From NCBI GenBank assembly GCA_949752745.1, contig OX457025.1:93515304-93579303 (forward strand): a stretch of 64,000 bases of DNA, given 5' to 3'. This document shows, piece after piece, positions 36,066 through 46,273 of this stretch. The stretch is from Protula sp. h YS-2021 (lineage: Eukaryota; Annelida; Polychaeta; Sabellida; Serpulidae). The position numbers were made by a program, and so were the translations under genes. A model generated the notes under the pieces. The model saw only the letters and a list, made by a program, of their open reading frames with translations, was not told the DNA's origin and searched no databases. How positions within the stretch are numbered: position 1 is the stretch's first letter; every line of letters begins with the position of its first letter.

Positions 36066-37592
36066 AAATGCAGAAGATCTAACAGAATTTTCACCTACTA
36101 AGATGCTAATAGAAGACGTTTTCTTTAATTTATAAGGGGAACCAATAAGGAGCACCTCAGTTTTTTCAGCATTTAACTTTAGCATATTCATACCCATCCA
36201 ATCCTTAACATCGCTTATACAACGCTCTAAGACTTCAACTGATTTATTGTCTAAGCTGATGTACAGCTGGGTGTCGTCGGCGTAGAAGTGGATCCTAATA
36301 CCATGTCGTTTCGCAATATCTCCAATAGGGGCAGTATAAAGGGAGAACAACAGCGGGCCAAGAATGCTGCCCTGGGGCACTCCGAAATCGAGTTGTGTAG
36401 ACTTTGATTCCTGCTTTCCGACCTTAACCGTTTGCGATCGCTCAGCAAGGTACGATGAAAACCACTGAAGTGCTCTGCCCCGCACACCAAAACGCTTGTC
36501 AAGGCGTTTAAGTAAAATTTGATGACTAATAGTGTCAAAAGCGGCACTGAGATCGAGGAGTACTAAAACACATTTTAATCTCTGGAATTGTTTGTAGCAC
36601 ATACATGCAAACCAGTTAAGATGAAACGTATTAGGATCCACTTCTACGCCGACGACACCCTGCTGTACATCAGCTTAAACAATAAATCAGTTGAAGTCTT
36701 AGAGCGTTGTATAAGCGATGTTAAGGATTGGATGGGTATGAATATGCTAAAGTTAAATGCTGAAAAAACTTATTGGTTCCCCTTATAAATTAAAGAAAAC
36801 GTCTTCTATTAGCATCTTAGTAGGTGAAAATTCTGTTAGATCTTCTGCATTATTTTAAAATGGATACATTTATTGATATGAAATGTAAAAGTGTTGCATT
36901 TTATGTTAGAAGTATTAGTAAAATTAGGAAATATCTTACTTGGGAGGCCGCATAGAGTCTTGTAAATGCCTATATAACCCCTCGTCTGGATTATTGTAAT
37001 TCACTGCTTTATGGCCTACCAAAATCTCAAATTAATCGTCTGCAAAAGTTACAAAATATGGCAGCTAGATTGTCTGTTTCAGGTCTAAATGGCAACATAT
37101 TACACCTAGCCTAATCGAACTTCACTGGCTGCCTGTTAATATGCGTATTATTTTTAGGATTTTAGTTTATGTATTTAAAGCCTTGAATGGTTTTTCACCA
37201 CAATATTTGTCAAATATTTTAGTCCCTTTTGTGCCACAGCGAAATCTTCGATCTAGTCAACAGTTTCTACTAAATGAAAATAGAACCTATAGTAAATATG
37301 GTCTAAGAGCGTTCTCTAATAATGCTCCTACACTTTGGAACAGCTTACCTATCAGTATTCGATCTGTCACAAGCATAGACATTTTTAAAAAATTGTTAAA
37401 AATGCATTTCTTTAAACGTGGTTATTCACTGTAATTTCTTTTTTTAGTGTAATGTATTGTTTTCATTTTATATTAGTCACATTTCTATTTATTCTGATAT
37501 TATTTAAGTTTTGTCATAGCCAGTGCATGCATGTTGCATATTGTAGCCCTTAGAGCAAATTGTTGAATAAGGGCGTTATAAATGTTGCAATA
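36066..37592. mobile_element. CR1/L2-like non-LTR retrotransposon, 5'-inverted, inside PolB
   Basis: The 3' part lies on the plus strand (about 36,630-37,592). It has reverse transcriptase boxes and the typical end NAPTLWNSLPISIRSVTSID, and finishes in a GTTATAAATGTTGC tail. The 5' part (36,066-36,580) is inverted and carries VPQGSILGPLLFSLY and YADDTQLY on the minus strand. About 200 bp around YADDT are present in both parts, forming an inverted repeat. 5' inversions of this kind come from twin priming. The polymerase frame resumes at the right edge. Confidence 0.85.
36581..36629 (+). repeat. 49-bp copy of PolB sequence at the retroelement inversion junction
   Basis: It is identical to 35,725-35,773 (TCTGGAATTGTTTGTAGCAC through GTTAAGATGAAACGT), part of the polymerase N-terminal region about 340 bp left of the insertion. 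It fills the gap between the two oppositely oriented retroelement parts. Confidence 0.85.
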
Positions 37593-40500
37593 ATAACCGT
37601 ATTAAGACACATTTGCTGGGAACCTTAAACCATGGAATGAAATGGTATATTGTAGTGCATGCACGCTTCAAGAAACTGACGGCAAATGCAGAAGGTGTTA
37701 TGACAGAACAAGTGGATAATGCATTTATCAGCAGTCCAACATATACAGCATACAATCCAGCAGATATTGAACAGGACTTGCCGGAAGCCTATAAAGAATT
37801 GTTTACTAGGTTTGACGAACATGAGCGACAAGGCTCTGGTTGGGTATTGGATAACATACTGTATATTGAAGTACATACAGCTACGTTAGTGCCTCTGCAA
37901 GCGAGTAGTTTTATTCCACTGCCGAAGAAAGTGAAGAAAACAAAGGGCGTGATAAACATTAAGAATGATGACAACAAGTGTTTCTTATGGTCAGTATTGG
38001 CTTACCTTCACCCTTCAACAAACAACCCAAATCGCGTGAATCAATAAAAGCCATTTGAGAAGGAATTAAAGGTAGAGGGCATGACATTTCCGACACCAAT
38101 TACTGACATTCCAAAGTTTGAAAAGGAGAACGATGTATCCATCAACGTGTTTGGATATGAACAAGATGTAGTTGTTCAACTTAGTCGAAACGTCAGTGCG
38201 AGAGAAATCAACTTGCTTCTGATTAGCGATGACAAGAAAAGGCATTACTGCTTCATCAAGAATTTCAGCAGACTTATGACTTATCGATCAAAGCATCATG
38301 GAACAACTTTTTATTGTTTCAACTGTCTTCACGGGTTTGTGCGACAAGAGCTTTTAGATAAACATCGTGAAGTGTGCGGCAAGCGTGGAGCACAACGCTT
38401 ATCATTTCTTAAGCAACCCTTCATCAAGTTCAAGAATGTAGCAAAACAGCAGCGAGCACCTTTTGTGATTTATGCTGACATTGAATGTTTCACGCAAAAG
38501 CATGAAGAAGGAGACAAGTATCAGCATCATCGTCCAAACAGCTTCGCTTATGTGGTTGTGAGCCAGTACGGCATACGTGCACCAGTTGTGTATCGAGAAG
38601 ACAACACCGTAAAAGTCTTTTTAGACCATATGGTGAATGAACGTGATCGTATTGTGCATGGTTTACAGCAGCCAAAGGATATGGCGATGACTCGTGAAGA
38701 CAAAGAGAATTTCAAGAACGCTTTTGATTGCTACATTTGTCATGAGCCTCTAGGAGCAGATCGTGTGAGAGATCATGACCACATCAATGGCAAGTATCGC
38801 GGAGCAGCGCATAGTGAATGCAATCTACAATTTCGACTTAGAAAAGATCAGCAGGGGGATAAAGATTCTTTTATCATTCCTGTGTTTTTCCACAATTTGA
38901 GAGGCTATGACAGTCATCTGATCATGGAGGAAATTGGGAAATTTAAAGAAGAAACGATTACAGTCATTCCTAACACCATTGAGAAATATATTGCATTCAC
39001 CATGAGCAATCTGAAATTTACAGACAGCTTTCAGTTCATGAGTACCTCTCTACAGAAGTTGGTATCCAACCTGGCGGCAGAAGGGAAAGATAACTTCTAC
39101 AACATGACCTCTTACATTCACGATAGCAACCAACAAGATTTCCTGCTGAGAAAGGGAGTGTACCCCTACGATTACGTGGACGAGCCATCCAAGTTTGCTG
39201 AAACACAGCTACCATCAAAGGACAAGTTTTATAGTTAGCTTAGCGAAGAGGACATTAGTGATGAGGATTATGCTCATGCGCAGAAGGTATGGGATACATT
39301 CAACTGCACCACCTTCGGTGAATACCACGATTTGTACCTGAAATCAGATGTGCTACTGCTAGCTGACGTGTTTGAAAATTTTCGTCAAGTGTGTCTCAAC
39401 ACGTATGAATTGGATCCTGCTCACTACTATACAGCACCAGGACTGTCGTGGGATGCTATGTTAAAAGCGACAAAGGTGAAGTTGGAATTAATCAATGACA
39501 TTGACATGTATCAAATGGTTGAGCAAGGCATACGTGGAGGAATATCTGTGATCACGCACAAGGATGCGAAAGCAAATAATCCCTACGTAGCATATTACAA
39601 TTCTGAGTTACTAAACAACTACCTGATGTACCTCGACGCAAACAACTTGTATGGCTGGGCCATGTCACAAAGCATGCCACAAAGAGGATTTATGTGGGTG
39701 AGCGAGCCAGAATCCATCGACTTCATGGATGTAGCTGAAGATGATGACATTGGATTCATTTTGGAAGTGGATTTAGAATACCCAAATTCAATCCATAATC
39801 GTCATAATCACTACCCAGTGGCTCCAGAACGGAAATGTGTCAAAGTTGGAGAATTGTCAGAGTACAGTCAGAAGCTGCGGAAAGATCTGAACATGAAAGA
39901 CAAACCCAGTGAAAAGCTCATTCCTAACTTGTGCGACAAGAAGAAATATGTACTTCATTACAGGAATTTACAACAGTACGTCTCACTAGGGTTTAAAGTC
40001 ACCAAAGTACATCGCGCCATCATGTTTGAACAGAGCAAATGGCAAGCAAAATACATTACCTTGAACACAGAAAAGAGAAAATTGGCCAAGAACCCATTTG
40101 AGAAAGACTTCTTCAAACTGATGAACAACTCGGTGTTTGGGAAAACCATGGAAAATGTAAGAAAGCGAATCAATGTTGAACTTGTTCACAAGGAAAAGCG
40201 GTTCAAGAAACTTGTAGCCAAACCTTCTTTCCACAAATTCAAAATTTTCAACGAAGATTTGACCGCGGTACATTTGCGCAAAGTGGATTTGCTTCTGGAT
40301 AAACCCATTCAAGTTGGCTTCACCATTCTCGACCTCAGCAAAGTGCTTATGTTCAACTTTCATTACAAGTACATCATGGTCAAGTACCCAATGCCAAGTT
40401 GTTGTTCAGCGACACCGACAGTCTATGTTATGACATAGAAACGAAAGATATCTACAAGGATATGCAGCAAGATGCTGTCCTGTTCGACACAAGTGACTAT

Positions 40501-40884
40501 CCGCCATATCACTTCCTACATTCCAACGTGAACAAAAAAATGCTTGGGAAAATGAAGGATGAGACGGCAGACTTCCCCATTGAAGAGTTTGTTGAACTCA
40601 GACCGAAAATGTACAGTTTATTGTGCGGTGGGAAAGAAAAACATACAGCTAAAGGCATCACTCGAGCTTGTCAAAGACGCATTAAACATATACAGTATAG
40701 AGACAATTTGTGCAACCAAACTCAAACGATGGCCACAGGACACATTATTCGAAGTCATAGTCACCAGCTTTTCTCGGAGAAGATGAAGAAAGTAGCCCTC
40801 TCCTCATATGACGACAAGCGATATGTGTTGAATGATGGCTATTCCACCTTAGCGCTCCATGCTCCATCCATTACAAGGCTACGT

Positions 40885-40893
40885 TATAAAAGG
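40885..40893 (+). promoter_or_regulatory. TATA box for the PC4-like gene
   Basis: TATAAAAGG lies 62 nt before ATG 40947, inside the end of the polymerase reading frame. Confidence 0.55.
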
Positions 40894-40946
40894 GGGACGT
40901 CCTCCAACGTAAGAGTTATTTGAGGTGTGAACATTGAAGCGTTAAC

Positions 40947-41327
40947 ATGGAACTTGAGAGTCGTAAGAGATCTATGACTGATATGGATACTCTTGCAGAT
41001 ACAGTTAAAGACTTAAAAGTGAAAAATCCTACCACTACCATAAAGAAATTGAAAGTGGAGACGGCACCAACACCACAGTCGTGGGATGGAATGCTTTCTC
41101 TAGGAAATGGAAAGTACATTAAAATTATGAAACAAAGTAATGAAGGAGTGGTAAACATTCGCAAATACCTCAGAGATGAGGGGACTGGAAGAAACCGTCC
41201 TACGAAAAAGGGTATTTTGCTGACAATACCTGAATGGAAAATGCTGAAGAAGCAGGTGAATCCATATGCAGATATGATTCACTTTGAATATAAAGAATTG
41301 GCGCAGATAATCCATATGCAGATATGA
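40947..41327 (+). pseudogene. PC4/p15-like single-stranded-DNA-binding protein, C-terminus disrupted
   Basis: 126 residues from ATG 40947. After a charged N-terminal region with KKLKV, the segment from about residue 52 reads GNGKYIKIMKQSNEGVVNIR then GRNRPTKKGILLTIPEW. This fits the PC4 (transcriptional coactivator p15) beta-sheet core that binds single-stranded DNA. A near-perfect 49-bp tandem duplication at 41,261-41,358 shifts the frame and truncates the C-terminus. The gene at 61,332-61,898 is a homologue with the same core. A role in element replication or transcription is inferred. Confidence 0.75.
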
Positions 41328-41358
41328 TTCACTTTGATATAAAGAATTGGCGCGCAGT
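41261..41358 (+). repeat. 49-bp tandem duplication within the PC4-like gene
   Basis: ATCCATATGCAGATATGATT followed by CACTTTGA and ATATAAAGAATTGGCG occurs twice in a row, with one or two differences. The second copy carries the continuing original frame, so the duplication caused the disruption. Confidence 0.85.
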
Positions 41359-41467
41359 CTTACGATTCCTAGAAGCTATACAACATCCACTCTTCACCAT
41401 CTTGCGAGCACAAAAACGTCTTTGCAGACAAGGAGACAGCTCATAGTTGATCTGACTGTTGAGTGAG

Positions 41468-41809
41468 ATGGAAGACTATTTGTTGGATTATGAACCAATT
41501 ACAAATGGATTCTCATATATGCAAAACTTATGTGATGACATTGTGCTAAAACATTTTGGAAAGTATATCATTCTATCACCTGACGAACAATCTGTGTTGA
41601 AAGACCATCTAGAGAAGTTGAGGATACCCGGCTTTCTCTTGGCAGTCTCAAATGAATTAGAAGTGCGTGTGACTGAGAACTGCCTAGACGTGTTTGTACA
41701 ATTTCGCCAATATGACGAGCTTATAGAACGCTACGACTACATCACCCTCAACACAGTGGAATGGTATGCTCTGCTACAAGCATTGGATTGGAAAGAACCT
41801 GACGCTTGA
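41468..41809 (+). CDS. Small Polinton protein, possible PC4-fold relative
   Basis: 113 residues from ATG 41468 (MEDYLLDYEPITNGFSYMQ). The C-terminal part, DVFVQFRQYDELIERYDYIT followed by LNTVEWYALLQAL, has the pattern strand, then YxxIxLxxxEWxxLLxxL. The same pattern ends the PC4 core in the neighbouring genes. It may be a diverged duplicate. Function is inferred only from this pattern. Confidence 0.6.
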   Translation: MEDYLLDYEPITNGFSYMQNLCDDIVLKHFGKYIILSPDEQSVLKDHLEKLRIPGFLLAVSNELEVRVTENCLDVFVQFRQYDELIERYDYITLNTVEWYALLQALDWKEPDA

Positions 41810-41842
41810 ATTCAGGTTCAGTCCATTAAGCTGACACATCCC

Positions 41843-42064
41843 ATGTGTGTTATGGTGATGGACATTGACATGAATGATCGTGGATATGAACTGAAACTGT
41901 CTGAACACGAAGATGTTAAAATAATAAAGTTTGGTAATGGACAGTGTTATGCTAGTTTTCATAGCATTTACAAACGTGAATGTAATGTCTATGATACATA
42001 TATTAATTTAGATTGGTATGAATGGCATTTGTTTATCGATGTATTGAATGTATTTGTAAAATAA
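41843..42064 (+). CDS. Small Polinton protein, paralogue-like of the preceding gene
   Basis: 73 residues. ATG 41843 is the first of several close methionines. GNGQCYASFHSIYKRECNVY precedes DTYINLDWYEWHLFIDVL, the same YINL...EWH pattern as its left neighbour. It is the last plus-strand gene before a convergent junction; AATAAA occurs at about 42,133. Confidence 0.55.
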   Translation: MCVMVMDIDMNDRGYELKLSEHEDVKIIKFGNGQCYASFHSIYKRECNVYDTYINLDWYEWHLFIDVLNVFVK

Positions 42065-42236
42065 AAGTTTAATGTAAACTAGATTGGTTGAAATGTAAAA
42101 CATTTGTTGAAATGTAAATAATGTATAACACAATAAAAAAAGAATGTTGTATAAAACTGTCTTGTTTATTTACAATATTCATAATAAAATTAACAATTAC
42201 CAACAACTTAACTAATGCAACTTTACTAATACAACA

Positions 42237-42674
42237 TCAATAAAATAACGGTTTATAATGTCTATATACAAAATCCTTGACAACAAAATCACCATCACTT
42301 CTTCTTAATACATCAATGATTTCAAAAGGACTATGTCCTCGACCTCTTTTAATTATATAATACACACAATAAAATCCACATGTAGATGATATTGGTGTTT
42401 TTAATGGAACTGAATTATAAATGAAATTAAACTTTAAAAACTTATTCAAACGACTGTCTATAGGTAAAAGTCCATAAGAGTCAAAATATTCTGTAGGGTC
42501 TTCGTCGTAATATACTGCCACCCAATGCTCTCCTGGCTCATCATGATCTTCTGTGTTGATGACATAGGCACCGCGTTGTAAAGATGGTAACTGGTCCATG
42601 GAAAACACACCTTGAAACAAGTCTTTTGTCATGGCATCCTGGGATAGGATGGCTTCTATCTGCTTCGTGTTCAT
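42237..42674 (-). CDS. pro: Adenain-like cysteine protease (Polinton PRO)
   Basis: 145 residues. Maturation protease of the adenovirus/Ulp1-like C48 class, expected to cleave capsid precursors. The triad is visible: His50 in GEHWVAVY, Asp65 in EYFDSYG and Cys99 in SSTCGFYC. The residue seven before the cysteine, normally a glutamine of the oxyanion hole, is Lys92 (AAA, 42,399-42,401). The frame is otherwise complete. Its ATG overlaps the capsid stop in an ATGA junction (42,671-42,674). Confidence 0.9.
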   Translation of the reverse strand: MNTKQIEAILSQDAMTKDLFQGVFSMDQLPSLQRGAYVINTEDHDEPGEHWVAVYYDEDPTEYFDSYGLLPIDSRLNKFLKFNFIYNSVPLKTPISSTCGFYCVYYIIKRGRGHSPFEIIDVLRRSDGDFVVKDFVYRHYKPLFY

Positions 42675-44044
42675 GACTGGTAGTCGAATTGAATGCTACG
42701 ATTTGCACTTATTTCAACAATGTTATCAAATTCAGCATACATTATAACATTAACTGTATTTTGCAAGGCACCAGTAAAATTCATTTCTAGTCGCAAATCC
42801 CCATGCTTGATAAGGGCATAATGATTATCACCATCATAATCAGGTGTTAAGTCAAAAGAAAATAAGGCATAACCTCTAGGCCAATCTTCCCGTTTTATAA
42901 TGGAACTTTTCTCACCATTCAATCTATCAAAAGATTTGTAAAGAATCTCAAAAGCATCAAGATATTTGCCTCGATTTATGTCAAGCTTGAGAGGTTTGGA
43001 TAGGACTGGATCACCATCCGTGTAAAGTTGCATAAAGTTAAGAAGAAAATGATCAAAATTGTATGGATTTCTCAATACTGTTCCAGCAAAGGCTTCATTA
43101 TGAACCAGTCCAATGACAATACGTTTTGGTAATTGGCCTGAAAAGATGTTATCTTTCACAAAAGATTGAAATCCAGCTGGAATAGCTAAATTTTTACATT
43201 CTTTTCTAGTAATGATAAACTTAGCAGGAGTTTTCATCAATGCATCTGCATGCCCTAACTGAATACATGAACTACCCCTCACTTTACGAATGGTTAAAAA
43301 CGCATCTCTCACTTCTACTTTAAAACCATTATTTGCAGCCATTAATACATATTCATCTTTTTGTCTATGTAAACATAATTTCATACTAATACCATTTGGA
43401 AGATAGCGATCTTGCTCAAACAAATCTACCCTTAAACCGCCTGTAAGCGTAAACTCACGGCTTAGACGTGTATACAAATAACGATTATGTAAACCATTGT
43501 TTCCTGCTTGAGCTAGATCAACACCCTCAACATTTACATGAAAACCTGATACATATCTTTCATGATTAGCTCTTTTCACCTCATGAGTATTCATTGATCC
43601 GGCAATATCTTTATAGATGAGACGCATGGAGCGCTCAGAATGGAGACTTTCTTCCGAGTCATGAATGAGATGAGATATGATACTGGTGTATCCATGGGTA
43701 TTGTTACTATGTGATACCAATCGATCATTTAGAAACAATTCAATATTGGACCATAACCCATTAAACAAATCATTGATACATGATACGTTATCATCTACAT
43801 CACATGGTGTTCCATCAGCCTTTACAATAGCGCATACAATATGAAGTTTACTATTCTTTAAATCTAGATATTCTTCTGTACTCGCAGGAATATAGAATTC
43901 TATTGGAGCGCCCTCTCTAATGGTAGTTAGTGGTTGATAGTCTACATTATAACTTTTTTCTACAGCAGTTTGCGTTGGTGGTATGCGAAAATATTCTAAT
44001 GGAGAAAGACTACATTCACAAGGATGATTATGAATTAAAGACAT
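42671..44044 (-). CDS. Major capsid protein (double jelly-roll), Polinton
   Basis: 457 residues, complete frame. It matches the Polinton major capsid family in length and landmarks: an N-terminal VDYQPLTTIREGAPIEFYIP, LFNGLWSNIELFLNDRLVS in the first jelly-roll, TPAKFIITRKECKNLAIPAG, and the C-terminal YALFSFDLTPDYDGDNHYAL with INRGKYLDAFEILYKSF. It sits between the protease and the small minor-protein gene, the usual capsid-module order. It is the best preserved large gene of the element. Confidence 0.93.
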   Translation of the reverse strand: MSLIHNHPCECSLSPLEYFRIPPTQTAVEKSYNVDYQPLTTIREGAPIEFYIPASTEEYLDLKNSKLHIVCAIVKADGTPCDVDDNVSCINDLFNGLWSNIELFLNDRLVSHSNNTHGYTSIISHLIHDSEESLHSERSMRLIYKDIAGSMNTHEVKRANHERYVSGFHVNVEGVDLAQAGNNGLHNRYLYTRLSREFTLTGGLRVDLFEQDRYLPNGISMKLCLHRQKDEYVLMAANNGFKVEVRDAFLTIRKVRGSSCIQLGHADALMKTPAKFIITRKECKNLAIPAGFQSFVKDNIFSGQLPKRIVIGLVHNEAFAGTVLRNPYNFDHFLLNFMQLYTDGDPVLSKPLKLDINRGKYLDAFEILYKSFDRLNGEKSSIIKREDWPRGYALFSFDLTPDYDGDNHYALIKHGDLRLEMNFTGALQNTVNVIMYAEFDNIVEISANRSIQFDYQS

Positions 44045-44079
44045 GCTTAAAAAAATATCTTTCTTATATTTTGTTGATG

Positions 44080-44346
44080 TTATCCGTTTAGCCTTCTGAC
44101 ACGTTTTGCTGGTTGTGGTTGTGCTCTCTTTTGTCCTCCTAACACATTACCAATCACACGTTGCGCTACTCGGCCTGTAACATCTTTCGCGACATCTTTT
44201 GCAGCCTTTTTAAGATGTGGTGCAGCGATTTTAGCCCCTGCCTTAAGCAGTGGAATAGCTTTGCGAGCCAATGATCCCAATATTGAACCAATACCATCTC
44301 CATATTGTATTCGCGCTCCTTTAAATCCTGGTAATTCCCCACCCAC
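44080..44346 (-). CDS. Small basic virion-associated-type Polinton protein
   Basis: 88 residues. GGELPGFKGARIQYGDGIGS and then LARKAIPLLKAGAKIAAPHL form a Gly-rich start and an amphipathic helix, with a basic C-terminus (AKRVRRLNG). This looks like the small minor proteins encoded next to the Polinton capsid gene. The Gly-Gly could be a protease site. There is no ATG in frame: the frame opens at GTG 44346 and stays open a few codons further, so the start may be lost. TTTATA (minus-strand TATAAA) lies at 44,372-44,377. Confidence 0.6.
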   Translation of the reverse strand: MGGELPGFKGARIQYGDGIGSILGSLARKAIPLLKAGAKIAAPHLKKAAKDVAKDVTGRVAQRVIGNVLGGQKRAQPQPAKRVRRLNG

Positions 44347-44382
44347 TTGATGAAGAAAATGGCGGATCGTGTTTATATGCTT

Positions 44383-45129
44383 TTACAATGCTTTTGGTCG
44401 AAAATGAAGTTTACATATCACTTTCCCAGTTTGAAATGAAACATTATGACCTGTGTCATCCTTAATATTCAGTTCTTTCGTATCAAATTTAGATGTGTTT
44501 ACAGTGACGTAATGAGATTCTTCATAGGTTTTCATAATAATATCACCATCATCCCCTTTAATGGGAACAGAACGTAGTAAGGGAACATAATAACCTCCAA
44601 CTACTTGTGGCTCACAAATATTACAGTACACATAAAGTGTATAAAATCCATATTTCACATCGGATTGATGTTCAGCAGGACCGGATTCTTTATACCATTT
44701 ATTTGGCTTAAATCATAAAATCTCAGCTAATCCAGTAGAAAAGACAATATCATAATCATCTCTCAAAATAAGATAAACTCTTCGACTAATTTTATCATAC
44801 TTTAATTGAATAGGGTTTGCATTAATAGACATTTGTAATTCTTCATTTATTGCAGTACATATTTCAGGTATGGACCTGTAGTAACCATATGAAATGGTAA
44901 CTGCATGAAATACTTCTAATGATGATCGATAATGAAGAGTATAGTCTATTCTTGGCCTCATTGTCGTCCATGTGTGCGGGTATTGAATTTCAGCTAAGGC
45001 TACTTCATATTTTCCGTTCAAATATATTGTACGAGGTAAACGAATTTGATAAGTAGAAGCCTTGTTAGTAGGATAATAGTTCATACTAGCATTGCTGGGT
45101 AAAGTAATGTAAAAACTTGTTGACTCCAT
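44383..45129 (-). pseudogene. Minor capsid (penton, single jelly-roll) protein with one nonsense codon
   Basis: ATG 45129 opens MESTSFYITLPSNASMNYYP and the frame runs 138 codons to TGA at 44,713-44,715. It then continues in the same frame for about 109 codons (FKPNKWYKESG, CNICEPQVVGGYYVPLLR) to the natural end at 44,383. The total length and the order of both halves fit the Polinton penton protein. A single substitution explains the break. Confidence 0.85.
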
Positions 45130-45368
45130 GATGGCTAAATCGTTTATGTGATGGAGATTGACTAGATGTGTCTATACATTATTTCATGTTTGACACTCGT
45201 CATCTACATTGCTGTCTAAATTGTCGTCTAAATTGCTATCTACATGATCTACATTGGTATCTACTACTTCTCCTTGACAACAAGCACTGACACATCTAAG
45301 TTTTACAGGAATAGTATTTTTATTTCCATTTTCTTTACAACAACAACACCATTACTCTTTAATCCATG

Positions 45369-45958
45369 TTAAAACGTTTCCCATCCTTCTGGAGACAACC
45401 TTTGTTGACGTTGTTGTTGCTCTTTTGTAATATCTCCACGAGTTGTCTTTTTGCCAAAAACAGTTTTTTGAATATTAGCGTCTACAATTTCCTCAATAAA
45501 CTGCTTCCAACCATGTGGTGGTTCTCGTCGTTCTGTTCTTCTTGTAGAAACCAATGCTTCTTTCAACAAATCATATTGTTGGAATTCCTAACGACATTAC
45601 CCGTTTTTAAAACAAGTTCATTTTTATCTGTCCATCTCGTACCATATTTCTTAAGTTCTGCCAGAAGTTGTGTTAGTTTTACATGATAAATAGGTTGAAA
45701 ATGGTTTAGAAACTGTTGGGACTTTTCTGATTTTTCGGCATTGGATGATGTAACAGACTTTTGTCGTTATTGTTTTGACTGAGTTGTTCGTAAATGACGA
45801 CCAAGAACTTGAGACATTTCTATTGCCTTTTCACGAGTTCGTTTCCCACGTAAAAGTTTATTCACTTTCGTTTTGATTTCACCATCTTTTCCCTTCTTTT
45901 CTAACAACATTTTATATTCATATTCAGGAATGAGGACCATTTTCATAGTATGTTTCAT
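45369..45958 (-). pseudogene. Broken Polinton coiled-coil-type protein
   Basis: The first part (45,958-45,767) begins MKHTMKMVLIPEYEYKMLLE and is Lys/Glu-rich. A TAA at about 45,767 and a frameshift separate it from the last part (45,569-45,369), containing EPPHGWKQFIEEIVDANIQK. Both parts resemble the variable coiled-coil protein commonly found in this position of Polintons. Function is unknown. Confidence 0.6.
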
Positions 45959-45974
45959 TTTAACAGCAACTGAG

Positions 45975-46241
45975 CTAACAAGGGTAATGCAAATTTAGCA
46001 ATAGCTCAATAAATCCTCCTTTCTGATTAACCAACTTCTTTTTTCTTCGAAGTGATATCTTCTTATCTGCCAGTGTGCGTAGGGTTTGACGTTCACGCTT
46101 GAATTCCTTAAACCTTTTTGAGCTTAAGGGTAAATGCCCTCGCAATATATTCAAACAAATTTCAAACAAGCTAGTTAATTCCTCCTTAGTAGCTTGTTGT
46201 AGCAAGGATTTACGTCGTTTAGACCCGCTGCGTGCAAGCAA
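45975..46241 (-). CDS. Small basic Polinton protein
   Basis: 88 residues from ATG 46241. After a basic start (GSKRRKSLLQQATKEE), LFEICLNILRGHLPLSSKR is followed by KKISLRRKKKLVNQKGGFIE. I recall the signature L-P-L ... K-x(n)-NQ(R/K)GGF from a small ORF found in many Polintons. The last residues may be truncated relative to the usual hydrophobic tail. Confidence 0.6.
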   Translation of the reverse strand: MLARSGSKRRKSLLQQATKEELTSLFEICLNILRGHLPLSSKRFKEFKRERQTLRTLADKKISLRRKKKLVNQKGGFIELLLNLHYPC

Positions 46242-46273
46242 GTGAAGAAAAGTTTTGATTCGATTGAATACGT

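Larger units (their letters stand above)
35666..40923 (+). pseudogene. polB: Protein-primed DNA polymerase B (Polinton PolB), broken
   Basis: Replicative polymerase of the element. The N-terminal part (35,666 to about 36,065) has two CxxC...H knuckles and a basic patch. A retroelement then interrupts it until about 37,592. Downstream are GSGWVLDNILYIEVHTA, the exonuclease box IYADIECF (about 38,466), an inserted treble-clef finger (CYICHEPL ... RDHDHINGKYRGAAHSECN, about 38,730-38,825), the motif A equivalent YLDANNLYGWAM (about 39,630), motif B MNNSVFGKTMEN (about 40,120) and motif C DTDS (40,411-40,422). Breaks: stop TAA 38,045-38,047, stop TAG 39,236-39,238, and a one-base frameshift near 40,387-40,392 just before motif C. 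All catalytic boxes remain recognisable, so inactivation looks recent. Confidence 0.93.

Noticed and set aside
36588..36788. Independent reverse-transcriptase gene
   Set aside because: It is the overlapping part of the inverted retroelement and starts within the copied PolB filler; not a gene.
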